Assembly (NCBI GenBank): GCA_964551305.1
Contig: CAZKBT010000020.1
Coordinates: 1 to 51,069 of the forward strand
Source of the DNA: JBAZDC01 sp041654595
GTDB taxonomy: Bacteria > Pseudomonadota > Gammaproteobacteria > Burkholderiales > Burkholderiaceae_B
Length of the DNA stretch: 51,069 nt
Reading direction: 5' to 3'
A model generated the notes under the pieces. It was given only the letters and a program-made list of their open reading frames with translations, ran no database searches and was not told the DNA's origin. The position numbers and the translations under genes are program-made. Shown here one piece after another: positions 26,257-34,536 of this stretch (the first letter of the stretch is position 1; each line of letters begins with the position of its first letter).

Positions 26257-29256
26257 TCAAAGCGTCCGGGCGATTTCTTTGATCTCGAAGATTTCAAGCT
26301 GATCGCCGACCTCGATGTCGTTGTTGCCCTTCAAGGTGATGCCGCAATCGAAACCGGCCTTGACCTCCTTGACGTCGTCCTTGAAACGGCGCAGCGAGTC
26401 CAGCCAGCCTGTCCAATGCACGACGTTGTTGCGCAGCAGGCGGATCTGCGAATCGCGGCGCACCACGCCTTCGGTGACCATGCAGCCCGCGACGTTGCCG
26501 ATGCGTGAAATGCTGTAGACCTCGCGGATCTCGACCATGCCGATGACCTCTTCGCGTTTTTCGGGCGCCAGCATGCCCGACATGGCATTGCGCACGTCAT
26601 CCACGGCATCGTAGATGATGTTGTAGTAGCGCAGGTCGATGCCGTTGCTTTCCGCCAGCTTCTTGGCGCTTTGCTCGGCACGCACGTTGAACCCGATCAC
26701 GACCGCGCGCGATGCGATGGCCAGGTTGACGTCGCTTTCGGAAATGCCGCCCACCGCCGCATGCACGACCTGAACGCGCACTTCGTCGGTCGACAATTTC
26801 ACCAGCGAGGACACCAAGGCCTCTTGCGAGCCCTGCACGTCGGTCTTGACGATGAGCGCCAGCGTTTGCGCGCCTTCGCCCAGGTTGTCGAACATGGACT
26901 CGAGCTTGGCGGCCTGCTGGCGGGCCAGCTTGACGTCGCGGAACTTGCCTTGACGGAACAAGGCGATTTCACGCGCCTTGCGCTCGTCGGCCAGCACCAT
27001 CATTTCGTCACCCGCGGACGGCACGTCGGTCAGGCCCTGGATCTCGACGGGTATGGACGGACCGGCGCTGTGGATGGACTTGCCGTTTTCATTAAGCATG
27101 GCACGCACCCGGCCATAGCTCGCGCCGGCCAGGATCGCGTCTCCGCGCTTGAGCGTGCCGCTTTGGACCAGGATCGTGGCGACCGGACCACGCCCTTTAT
27201 CCAGGCGGGACTCGATGACGATTCCCTTGGCGGGCGCATCCACCGGCGCCTTGAGCTCGAGCATTTCGGCCTGAAGCAGCACGTTTTCGAGCAGGCTGTC
27301 GATGCCCAGGCCGGTCTTGGCCGACACGGGCACGAAAGGCACGTCGCCGCCGTATTCCTCAGGCACGACTTCCTCGACCACCAATTCCTGCTTGACGCGT
27401 TCCGGATTGGCATCGGGCTTGTCGATCTTGTTGATCGCCACCACCAGCGGCACGCCCGCGGCGCGGGCATGGTGGATGGCTTCGCGCGTCTGCGGCATCA
27501 CGCCGTCATCCGAGGCCACCACCAGGATCACGATGTCGGTCGCCTTGGCGCCGCGCGCGCGCATCGCCGTGAACGCTTCGTGCCCCGGCGTATCCAGGAA
27601 GGTGACCATGCCGCGCTCGGTCTTCACGTTGTAGGCGCCGATATGCTGCGTAATGCCGCCCGCTTCGCCGGACGCGACCTTGGTGCGGCGGATGTAGTCC
27701 AGCAGCGAGGTCTTGCCGTGATCGACGTGGCCCATGACGGTCACCACCGGCGCGCGGGAGAGGGCTTCCGCCTCGACCGACTCGTCGGCATCGAGGAACG
27801 CTTCCGGATCGTCCAGCTTGGCGGCGATCGCCTTGTGGCCCATTTCCTCGACGACGATCATGGCCGTTTCCTGATCCAGGACCTGGTTGATCGTCACCAT
27901 CTGGCCCAGCTTCATCAAATGCTTGATGACCTCGGCCGCCTTGATCGACATCTTGTGAGCCAGGTCGGCCACGGAGATCGTTTCGGGGATATGCACCTCG
28001 CGGGAGATGAATTCGGCCGGCTGCGCCTCTTTGCGCTCGGACTGGGACTGGGCCGCGCCCTTGCGTCCGCGGGCGCCGCCTTTGCCGGCCTTGCCGCCCG
28101 CGCGCCAGCCTTCGCGGCCGGAGGGACCCGCATCGGCCTTGGCGGCAGGCTTCTTGCGAGAACCTTCTTCCGTCCAGGACGACGACACTTCGGCCGCCTT
28201 GATCGTTTTCTTCGCTTCGCCGGGCGCGGCCTTGCCGTCTTTCTTGGCGCCCTTCGCGACCGCCGGCTTGTGCAGCGTGCCCGACAGGCTTTGTCCTTCC
28301 GGCTCCGGCGCCTTCAGCACCTTGCGCGGCCGATTGAGCATTTCGCGCAAGGCAGCCGCTTCGGCTTCCGACGCGCGGCGAGCGCGCTCGCGTCCGGCGT
28401 CGTCAGCGGTCGGCCTCGCCGCCGCGGCATGCTTGCCGGCGCGCTGATTCCCGGCCGCAGCCTCGGCCGGCTCGGTTTTGTCGTCCGGCTGCCCGGCATC
28501 GCCGGCGGCGCCTCGCGCCTGAACGTCCGCGTCCTGCGCCTTCCCGGCTGCTTGAGCGGCCGATCCCGCGGCGGGCTCGGCGGCATCGGATGCGCCCTGG
28601 TCCGAAAACGCCATGGACGCGGCCGCCTGATCCGGCTCCTGGCCGGCGACGCCGGCCGCGGGCTGGGCGGATTCGCCGACGGCTTCGGCGACGGAACCGG
28701 CCTCGAAAGAAGCCGGCTCGGCGGGTTCATCCGCCGAGGGCGCTCGCGCCGCATCCTTGTCGGCCTCATCATGCGCGTCGGCCCGGATCGCATTCGCGTC
28801 GTCGCGCTGCTCGGACGCCGCGGACGACTGAACCGCATTTTCCTCCGGAGCGCGATCCCGGGCGAGCGCCTGCTCGGCGGCCGGCGCATCGCCGGGCCGC
28901 GCGCTTTCCTGCGCCGCCTGCGCCTGCTCCGCCTTTGCGGCTTCGGCAATCAATTCAGCCGGGTCGCGCTTTACGAACACGCGCTTCTTGCGCACCTCCA
29001 CCTGGATGGTGCGCGATCGGCCGGAGCTGTCGGCCTGACGAATCTCGGAAGTCTGGCGACGGGTCAAGGTGATCTTCTTGCCCTCGGCGCCGCCATGAGC
29101 GCGACGCAACGACTCCAGCAGTCGCGCCTTATCCGCGTCGGTGACGGCATCGTCAACCGACTTGAGTTCAACACCCGCGTTACGCAACTGCTCCAGCAGA
29201 ACGTTCGCGGGCATTTTCAGTTCAACAGCGAACTGGGCGACGGTGTTACTCGACAT
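26257..29256 (-). CDS. infB: Translation initiation factor IF-2
   Basis: IF-2, a GTPase of 999 residues that brings fMet-tRNA to the 30S subunit. The N-terminal domain (VAQFAVELKMPANVLLEQL) is followed by a very long Ala/Glu/Asp-rich low-complexity region (about residues 110-420). The basic IF2 linker and second N-terminal domain follow (FISREVHIPETISVADLAHKMSIKAAEVIKHLM). The G domain carries GHVDHGKTS near residue 510, DTPGHEAFTAMRARG and NKIDKP. It is larger than E. coli IF-2 (890) because of the linker. AGAGAG precedes ATG 29256. Internal starts that give shorter forms are known in E. coli; I cannot fix any here. Confidence 0.97.
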   Translation of the reverse strand: MSSNTVAQFAVELKMPANVLLEQLRNAGVELKSVDDAVTDADKARLLESLRRAHGGAEGKKITLTRRQTSEIRQADSSGRSRTIQVEVRKKRVFVKRDPAELIAEAAKAEQAQAAQESARPGDAPAAEQALARDRAPEENAVQSSAASEQRDDANAIRADAHDEADKDAARAPSADEPAEPASFEAGSVAEAVGESAQPAAGVAGQEPDQAAASMAFSDQGASDAAEPAAGSAAQAAGKAQDADVQARGAAGDAGQPDDKTEPAEAAAGNQRAGKHAAAARPTADDAGRERARRASEAEAAALREMLNRPRKVLKAPEPEGQSLSGTLHKPAVAKGAKKDGKAAPGEAKKTIKAAEVSSSWTEEGSRKKPAAKADAGPSGREGWRAGGKAGKGGARGRKGAAQSQSERKEAQPAEFISREVHIPETISVADLAHKMSIKAAEVIKHLMKLGQMVTINQVLDQETAMIVVEEMGHKAIAAKLDDPEAFLDADESVEAEALSRAPVVTVMGHVDHGKTSLLDYIRRTKVASGEAGGITQHIGAYNVKTERGMVTFLDTPGHEAFTAMRARGAKATDIVILVVASDDGVMPQTREAIHHARAAGVPLVVAINKIDKPDANPERVKQELVVEEVVPEEYGGDVPFVPVSAKTGLGIDSLLENVLLQAEMLELKAPVDAPAKGIVIESRLDKGRGPVATILVQSGTLKRGDAILAGASYGRVRAMLNENGKSIHSAGPSIPVEIQGLTDVPSAGDEMMVLADERKAREIALFRQGKFRDVKLARQQAAKLESMFDNLGEGAQTLALIVKTDVQGSQEALVSSLVKLSTDEVRVQVVHAAVGGISESDVNLAIASRAVVIGFNVRAEQSAKKLAESNGIDLRYYNIIYDAVDDVRNAMSGMLAPEKREEVIGMVEIREVYSISRIGNVAGCMVTEGVVRRDSQIRLLRNNVVHWTGWLDSLRRFKDDVKEVKAGFDCGITLKGNNDIEVGDQLEIFEIKEIARTL

Positions 29257-29322
29257 TCGACTCTCTCTTGCTTGCTACAACTATTTCTCAATAACTACAC
29301 CCGGGCTCGACACAACGCAACA

Positions 29323-30804
29323 TCATGCATCCTCATCGAACCAGTGGGCCCGTGCGCGCATAATCAATTGGCTGGCTTCTTCTTCGCCCAGGCCGGTGAT
29401 CTCGGACAGCTCGTCGGTGGCCAGCTCGGCCAAATCGTCCAGGGTCAGGATCTCGTTTTCCGCCAGCTTGGCGACCAGCTCGCTGGTCATGCCTTCGATT
29501 TCGAGCAGATCCTGAGCGGTCTGAACGCGCTCTTCCTGGGCAATGGCCTCGGTCAGCAATGCATTGCGGGCGCGCGCGCGCAACTCATTGATGGTTTCCT
29601 CGTCGAACGCTTCAATTTCCAGCAGCTCCTGCATGGGAACGTAAGCGATTTCCTCCAGGCCGGTAAAGCCTTCGTCGATCAGGATGTCGGCGACTTCCTC
29701 GTCCACGTCCAGCTTGCTGATGAAGGTCTGGCGCAAGGTCATGCGCTCTTCTTCCTGGCGATTCTGGTTTTCCTCGGGCGTCATGATATTGATCTGCCAG
29801 CCCGTCAGCTCGGAGGCCAGGCGGACGTTCTGGCCGCGGGCGCCGATGGCCTTGGGCAGGTTTTCCGCATCCACGACCACGTCCATGGCATGCTTGTCCT
29901 CGTCCACGACGATGGATTCGACGTGCGCCGGCGCCAATGCGCCGATCACGAACTCCGCCGGATCCTCGGCCCACAGGACGATGTCCACCTGCTCTCCGCC
30001 CAGCTCGTTGCGCACGGCCGTGACGCGTGAGCCGCGCATGCCCACGCAGGTCCCGATCGGATCGATGCGCTTGTCGTACGCCACGACGGCGATCTTGGCG
30101 CGCACACCCGGATCCCGCGCCGCCGCCTTGATTTCGAGCAAGCCCTGCTCGATCTCGGGCACTTCGTTTTCGAAAAGCTGGCGTATGAATTCGGGCGCCG
30201 TGCGCGACAGGATGACCTGCTGGCCGCGCAAGGTGTGGTCCACTTTCAAGACCCAGGCGCGGACGCGGTCGCCGACGCGGATATTTTCCTTGGGAATCAT
30301 TTCCGAACGGGGAAGGCGCGCTTCGATCTTGCCGGTATCGACGATGACGTCGCCCTTGTCGATACGCTTGACCGTGCCCGACACGATGTTCTCGCCGCGC
30401 TCCAGGAAGTCGTTCAGAATTTGCTCGCGCTCGGCGTCGCGGATTTTCTGCAGGATGGCCTGCTTGGCGGCCTGCGCGCCGATGCGGCCGAATTCGATGG
30501 GCTCGAGGGGTTCTTCGATGTAATCGCCGACCTGGATGCCCGACTGGATTTCCTGAGCCTCGGAATAAAGCTCCTGCTGATCCGGTTCCTGCAGGCCCGC
30601 ATCGTCGGGCACCACCAGCCAGCGGCGAAAGCCTTCATGCTCGCCGGTGGTCCGGTCTATGCTCACGCGGATGTCGGCGTCTTCCTTGAAGCGCTTCTTC
30701 ATGGCCGAAGCCAAGGCGTTCTCCAACGCACCGAAAACAACTTCACGCGCCACGTTTTTTTCACGCGCTAAGGCGTCAACCAGCAAAAGAATTTCGCGAC
30801 TCAT
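29323..30804 (-). CDS. nusA: Transcription termination/antitermination protein NusA
   Basis: NusA, 493 residues, binds RNA polymerase and RNA and modulates pausing and termination. It starts SREILLLVDALAREKNVAREVVFGALENALASA. The S1 domain covers roughly residues 135-200 (GTVKRIDKGDVIVDTG) and the two KH domains follow (IGTCVGMRGSRVTAV; AIGARGQNVRLASELTG). Two C-terminal acidic helix-hairpin-helix repeats are present, as in E. coli. ATG 30804 overlaps the rimP stop by 4 bp. NusA can control its own operon through leader terminators, which fits the structure upstream of rimP. Confidence 0.97.
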   Translation of the reverse strand: MSREILLLVDALAREKNVAREVVFGALENALASAMKKRFKEDADIRVSIDRTTGEHEGFRRWLVVPDDAGLQEPDQQELYSEAQEIQSGIQVGDYIEEPLEPIEFGRIGAQAAKQAILQKIRDAEREQILNDFLERGENIVSGTVKRIDKGDVIVDTGKIEARLPRSEMIPKENIRVGDRVRAWVLKVDHTLRGQQVILSRTAPEFIRQLFENEVPEIEQGLLEIKAAARDPGVRAKIAVVAYDKRIDPIGTCVGMRGSRVTAVRNELGGEQVDIVLWAEDPAEFVIGALAPAHVESIVVDEDKHAMDVVVDAENLPKAIGARGQNVRLASELTGWQINIMTPEENQNRQEEERMTLRQTFISKLDVDEEVADILIDEGFTGLEEIAYVPMQELLEIEAFDEETINELRARARNALLTEAIAQEERVQTAQDLLEIEGMTSELVAKLAENEILTLDDLAELATDELSEITGLGEEEASQLIMRARAHWFDEDA

Positions 30805-31307
30805 CGCTTGTTACCCTTGAAATCAAGAATGGGATCCAGTTTGGCACGATCAACATCATCAAACGAAAAACGCAAAACCCGGGCAGGCTGCGCCTTTGCA
30901 TCCTTGGCCTTCTTCGCACCCTGGGCTTCGGGCTCGACCTCGAGTTCGAAGACGGGGTTGTCGGCCTGGTCGACGACCTGAAGCACACCCACAAAAACTT
31001 TCCGACTGTCCACGGCTTCGCGCAGCTTGATTTCGACTCGAAACCCCGCGTACCTCAGAAAGTCGGAAATCTTTTTCAACGGACGGTCCGTGCCTGGCGA
31101 GCCGACCTCGAGCCGTTTATAGTCGACATTTTCGACCTCGAACACGCGTGAAAGCTGCTTTGACGCCTGCTCGCAATCTTCGACACGAACGCCACCTTGC
31201 CGATCTATCGTTACACGCAACAACCCAAGCGGCGCCCGCTCGACGTCGAGAACCTCGACGTCCATGCCCGCAAGGGCCTCTTGAGTCAAAGCAAAAATAT
31301 CTGCCAT
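30801..31307 (-). CDS. rimP: Ribosome maturation factor RimP
   Basis: RimP, 168 residues, needed for 30S maturation. It contains LGLLRVTIDRQGGVRVEDCEQASKQL-type sequence (RVTIDRQGG and VEDCEQ visible), VEVGSPGTDRPL-like EVGSPGTDRPLKK and the C-terminal SH3-like part. The C-terminal segment around residues 130-150 (QGAKKAKDAKAQPARVLRF) is extended. ATG 31307 gives the usual N-terminus (MADIFALTQEAL). No Shine-Dalgarno motif is visible; the start is preceded by a U-rich tract that is also the tail of an intrinsic terminator. It is the first gene of the nusA-infB operon. Confidence 0.95.
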   Translation of the reverse strand: MADIFALTQEALAGMDVEVLDVERAPLGLLRVTIDRQGGVRVEDCEQASKQLSRVFEVENVDYKRLEVGSPGTDRPLKKISDFLRYAGFRVEIKLREAVDSRKVFVGVLQVVDQADNPVFELEVEPEAQGAKKAKDAKAQPARVLRFSFDDVDRAKLDPILDFKGNKR

Positions 31308-31314
31308 AAAATCC

Positions 31315-31402
31315 AAAAAAAATGGGCTGCGTTGCCAGCCCACTGTTTATTGCGTCCCGACCCAATAAAATGGACCAAGCAAGCCCGAACCTTCAAGCTT
31401 GC
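31315..31402 (-). promoter_or_regulatory. rimP leader: terminator with competing upstream hairpin (candidate attenuator)
   Basis: On the minus strand TGGGCTG (31342-31336) pairs with CAGCCCA (31329-31323) across 6 nt, then eight T (31322-31315) run almost into the rimP ATG at 31307. Upstream, GCAAGC (31402-31397) pairs with GCTTGC (31384-31379). GGGCTTGC (31386-31379) could instead pair with the terminator's GCAGCCC, with one bulged base. That gives mutually exclusive structures. A weak -10-like TAGAAT lies near 31480. Confidence 0.6.
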
Positions 31403-31541
31403 CCAACGCGTACGGTAAATGCGCCGCTACGGCCCCGCCTGAAATCCCCAGGCAGGTAAAGTAGCTGTAAAGCTCTACATTCTAACAGATAATCATAAAA
31501 TTTCCCGCCATCACGAGAGCTTACGGCGAAAAAAGCAACAG

Positions 31542-33419
31542 TTACCGGCCACGTCCGCCTACCTTTCCAAGATGCGACTCATGAGCGGCCGGCCCCTTGG
31601 GCTGCCAGTCATCGCCGCGCTGGACCGCTGTCCGTCCCTCGCGCGCGCCGCCGGCATTCCTGGATTTGCCGCCGCGCGCCTTGCCGCCGCCGGCCGGCTT
31701 GGCCTTGGGCTTGCCCGAGCCATCCGGACGAGGCGACCAGACGGCGGGTTTCGCCACCCGCGCGCCAGGGCCGCGCCTGCGCGGCTCGGACGCCGCTCCC
31801 ATCTCCGCGCCCGGCGCCGCCCGCTGGCCCGCTCCCGCTTTGCCGCCTCGACCGCCCGCGCGGGCCTTGCCCTTGCCGGCCGATTTGGCGGAACGCGCCA
31901 GCGGATGGCCGTTCGCCAGGCCGCCGCTGAACATGAGACCCGTGCCGAACGGGTCGGATGGATGGACCTGGCCCGTCGATCGCTGGCCCCGGCCGCCCGT
32001 CACCTTGCCGCCGCGACTGATCTTGGCGCCGTTCATGCCGTTGCGCTCCAGCGTGCCGAAGCCCGGCGGCAACGCGCTGTCGTGCGATACCGGCTGCGCT
32101 TCGCGGCGGCCGCCCGAATCGTCCTCGTCGCGCAGCAAGCCCAGCTGGACCATCAGCGCCTTGACCAGCAAGGGCTCGAGTTCTTCCCAACGGCCACGCC
32201 GCAAATTGCGCGGCAGCACCACGTCGCCGAACCGGGTGCGGATGAGACGGCTGACGGTGACGCCGGCCGTTTCGAACATGCGCCGGACTTCGCGATTGCG
32301 CCCTTCGGACAAGGTGACCCGATACCAGCGGTTGCTGCCTTCCCCGCCCAGGTAGTCCAGCGCGCCGAACTTGGCCATGCCGTCATCCAGCTGTATGCCG
32401 CTGAGCAGGCTGGCCCGCTGTTCCTCGCCCAATTCGCCCAGCACGCGCACGGCGTACTCGCGCTCGGCGCCGTAACGCGGATGCATCAGCCGATTGGCAA
32501 GATCGCCGGACGTCGTCAGGATGAGCAGGCCTTCGGTATTCAAATCCAGACGGCCGACCGAGAGCCATTTTCCGACGCGGATCTTGGGAAGACGGGCAAA
32601 GACATTCGCCCGGCCGCCCGGATCGTCGTGGCTGACGATCTCGCCGGCGGGCTTGTGATACAGGATGATGCGAGGCGGCTTCTGCGCGTTCGGGCGCGTA
32701 ACCAGGCGTCCGTTGACCCGGACCTGGTCGTTGGGCCCCACGCGCTGGCCGATATGCGCCGGCTCGCCGTTGACGGACACGCGTCCGGCAATGATCAGGT
32801 CTTCCATTTCGCGGCGAGAACCCACGCCCGCATCCGCCAGGACCTTATGCAGCTTCGGAGCCAAGGCATCGCTGTTCAGATACTTGCCCAGGCGCTGCGA
32901 GCTCTTGGCCGCGCTATCCAGATAGGACAGCGCGAGCTCCGTGTCGTTTTCATTGTCCGCCACGGCTTGACCGGCCGCCGCCGATTTCGGCGTTCGCGCG
33001 CGCGACGCCGCGGATTTTCGAGGGGCGCGGGACGCGCGAGGCTGCGCTTCGCCATCGGCCGCGGCTTCGTCGCCGGGTTGAGCGACGGCTTGCTTCGCAT
33101 CGGAATCCACGGCCTTCTTGCGGCGCGGCGCGCGCGCCAGCTTCGCCGCCGCCTCGATCGGCCCGGCCTGGTCGAAGACCTCCGGCAGCTCCAGCTGCCC
33201 GGCCGGCTCGACACTGGCCGGCTTGGCCCCCGCATCCGCGACGGCATCCCCGCGGCGGCGGCGAAACGGCGTCCTCAGCTTGCGTCCGCGTCCACGCGCC
33301 GGCGCCGCACCATCGGCGGACTGGGGCGCATTTTCGGCAGACGGCGCGGCGGGCGTTTCATGCAGCGTCGGCGTATCGTGCACAGCCGGTACGCCCTGCT
33401 CGTCATTATCATTCATCAT
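31542..33419 (-). CDS. rluB: 23S rRNA pseudouridine synthase RluB with long extensions
   Basis: RluB modifies U2605 of 23S rRNA. The S4 RNA-binding domain is at about residues 188-240 (KLHKVLADAGVGSRREMEDLI). The catalytic motif is GRLDLNTEGLLIL with Asp292, followed by LMHPRYGAEREYAV. The full protein is 625 residues, about twice E. coli RluB (291). Residues 1-170 are Ala/Pro/Arg-rich, and from about 430 to the end is a Gly/Lys/Arg-rich basic tail likely to be disordered and RNA-binding. ATG 33419 (or 33416) overlaps the end of scpB by 8-11 bp, so translation is coupled. A long open frame on the opposite strand is a GC-bias shadow. Confidence 0.93.
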   Translation of the reverse strand: MMNDNDEQGVPAVHDTPTLHETPAAPSAENAPQSADGAAPARGRGRKLRTPFRRRRGDAVADAGAKPASVEPAGQLELPEVFDQAGPIEAAAKLARAPRRKKAVDSDAKQAVAQPGDEAAADGEAQPRASRAPRKSAASRARTPKSAAAGQAVADNENDTELALSYLDSAAKSSQRLGKYLNSDALAPKLHKVLADAGVGSRREMEDLIIAGRVSVNGEPAHIGQRVGPNDQVRVNGRLVTRPNAQKPPRIILYHKPAGEIVSHDDPGGRANVFARLPKIRVGKWLSVGRLDLNTEGLLILTTSGDLANRLMHPRYGAEREYAVRVLGELGEEQRASLLSGIQLDDGMAKFGALDYLGGEGSNRWYRVTLSEGRNREVRRMFETAGVTVSRLIRTRFGDVVLPRNLRRGRWEELEPLLVKALMVQLGLLRDEDDSGGRREAQPVSHDSALPPGFGTLERNGMNGAKISRGGKVTGGRGQRSTGQVHPSDPFGTGLMFSGGLANGHPLARSAKSAGKGKARAGGRGGKAGAGQRAAPGAEMGAASEPRRRGPGARVAKPAVWSPRPDGSGKPKAKPAGGGKARGGKSRNAGGAREGRTAVQRGDDWQPKGPAAHESHLGKVGGRGR

Positions 33420-34347
33420 TATTCGTTACTCCAATTTCCATATCCATGAGCGGCCGCTCTTCTGGCCGCTCTTGCTCTTCATCCTTGCGGCGCCGCGGCG
33501 TCCATTCGTCCCCACCCGGATCCTCGTCGAGCTCCGGCGAAGACACATCCGTTTCCGCATCCATTTCGGCGTCTCGCCCCGAGGGTCGTCGCCCATCGAG
33601 AGCCACGCCGTCATCGCCCATATCTTCTTCATCGCCCTGCCGCGCGGCATCGACATTGGCTTCGACACCGGCATCCGCATCCAGGCTTTCCGAGCCTGGC
33701 TCGCTCGAAGCGCCTTCTTCGGCGCCCGGCGCGTCACCGTCCGGCGACTCCGACTCTTCCCGCGAAGCCGACTCCGCGGACTCGCCGAGCGCCTGCGCCT
33801 CGAAATTCAGGCCGGCCATCGCCTGCGCCATGTCCTGGTCTTCGAGCGCCGGCAGCTCGTCGAGCGCCTTCAAACCCAAATCGTCCAAAAACTGGCGTGT
33901 CGTGCCGAGCAGCGCCGGGCGCCCCGGAGCGTCGCGATGCCCCAGAACCTCTATCCATCCCCGCTCCTCCAGGGTACGAACGATCTGGCTGGAAACCGTC
34001 ACGCCGCGTATGTCCTCGATGTCGCCGCGCGTGACCGGTTGCCGCCACGCGATGATCGCCAGGGTTTCCAGCACGGCGCGGGAATATTTCGGCGGCTTCT
34101 CGGGGGTAAGACGCGCCAGGTAGCGCTGCATGCCCGGGCGGCTTTGAAAGCGCCAGCCGCCGGCCATGCTCGCCAGTTCCAGTCCCCTGTCTTCCCATTC
34201 CAGCGCCAGCAGGCCCAAATAGCGCCGCAAGTCGTCGGCGGACACGTCTTCACCTTCGAACAACTTGCGCAGATCCGATAACGGCATGGGATCCGATGCG
34301 CACAACAGCGCTGTTTCAAGCACTCTAATAAACTCTGTTTCTGTCAT
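33409..34347 (-). CDS. scpB: Segregation and condensation protein ScpB
   Basis: ScpB, a winged-helix partner of the SMC-ScpA condensin complex, 312 residues. The core occupies the first 185 residues: VLETALLCASDPMPLSDLRKLF, YSRAVLETLAIIAWRQPVTRGDIEDIRGV and GRPALLGTTRQFLDDLGL. The remaining 125 residues are a strongly acidic Asp/Glu/Ser-rich tail. Its 3' end overlaps the rluB start. ScpB-RluB adjacency is common, but no scpA is next to it: the upstream neighbour is a tRNA on the other strand. Confidence 0.95.
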   Translation of the reverse strand: MTETEFIRVLETALLCASDPMPLSDLRKLFEGEDVSADDLRRYLGLLALEWEDRGLELASMAGGWRFQSRPGMQRYLARLTPEKPPKYSRAVLETLAIIAWRQPVTRGDIEDIRGVTVSSQIVRTLEERGWIEVLGHRDAPGRPALLGTTRQFLDDLGLKALDELPALEDQDMAQAMAGLNFEAQALGESAESASREESESPDGDAPGAEEGASSEPGSESLDADAGVEANVDAARQGDEEDMGDDGVALDGRRPSGRDAEMDAETDVSSPELDEDPGGDEWTPRRRKDEEQERPEERPLMDMEIGVTNNDE

Positions 34348-34375
34348 TGATCAGCCGACTTAATGGGCCCCTAGG

Positions 34376-34404
34376 TTGCACTAATTCTTATAGTAGGTTA
34401 ATAT
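34376..34404 (+). promoter_or_regulatory. Sigma-70 promoter of the tRNA-fMet gene
   Basis: TTGCAC (34376-34381), a 17-bp spacer and TAATAT (34399-34404). The predicted start point near 34411 is about 6 nt before the mature tRNA. The local A+T richness stands out against the flanking GC-rich DNA. Confidence 0.75.
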
Positions 34405-34416
34405 CATTCTTCCAGA

Positions 34417-34493
34417 CGCGGGGTGGAGCAGTCTGGCAGCTCGTCGGGCTCATAACCCGAAGGTCACAGGTTCAAATCCTGTCCCCGCAACCA
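34417..34493 (+). tRNA. Initiator tRNA-Met (fMet, CAT anticodon)
   Basis: A complete 77-nt tRNA with encoded CCA. The acceptor stem begins CGCGGGG and ends CCCCGCA, leaving the C1-A72 mismatch that marks bacterial initiator tRNAs. The anticodon CAT is at 34451-34453, and the anticodon stem has the three consecutive G-C pairs (GGG / CCC) needed for P-site entry. The T-loop reads GGTTCAAATCC. It has its own promoter (34376) and terminator (34505), so it is a single-gene unit. Confidence 0.98.
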
Positions 34494-34504
34494 GTTCTAC
34501 AGAA

Positions 34505-34536
34505 AGGCCCGTCGCATTGAATGCCGGGCCTTTTTT
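34505..34536 (+). terminator. Terminator of the tRNA-fMet gene
   Basis: AGGCCCG (34505-34511) pairs with CGGGCCT (34525-34531) across 13 nt, and the T-run TTTTTT (34531-34536) follows. It lies 11 nt after the tRNA CCA end. Confidence 0.85.

Noticed and set aside
26671..30030. 1119-residue open frame on the plus strand across infB and nusA
   Set aside because: It is antisense to two certain genes, is made of GC-biased codons and matches no family.
31572..33449. 625-residue plus-strand frame opposite rluB
   Set aside because: Mirror of the Arg/Gly/Ala-rich rluB extensions; no ribosome site or recognisable domain.
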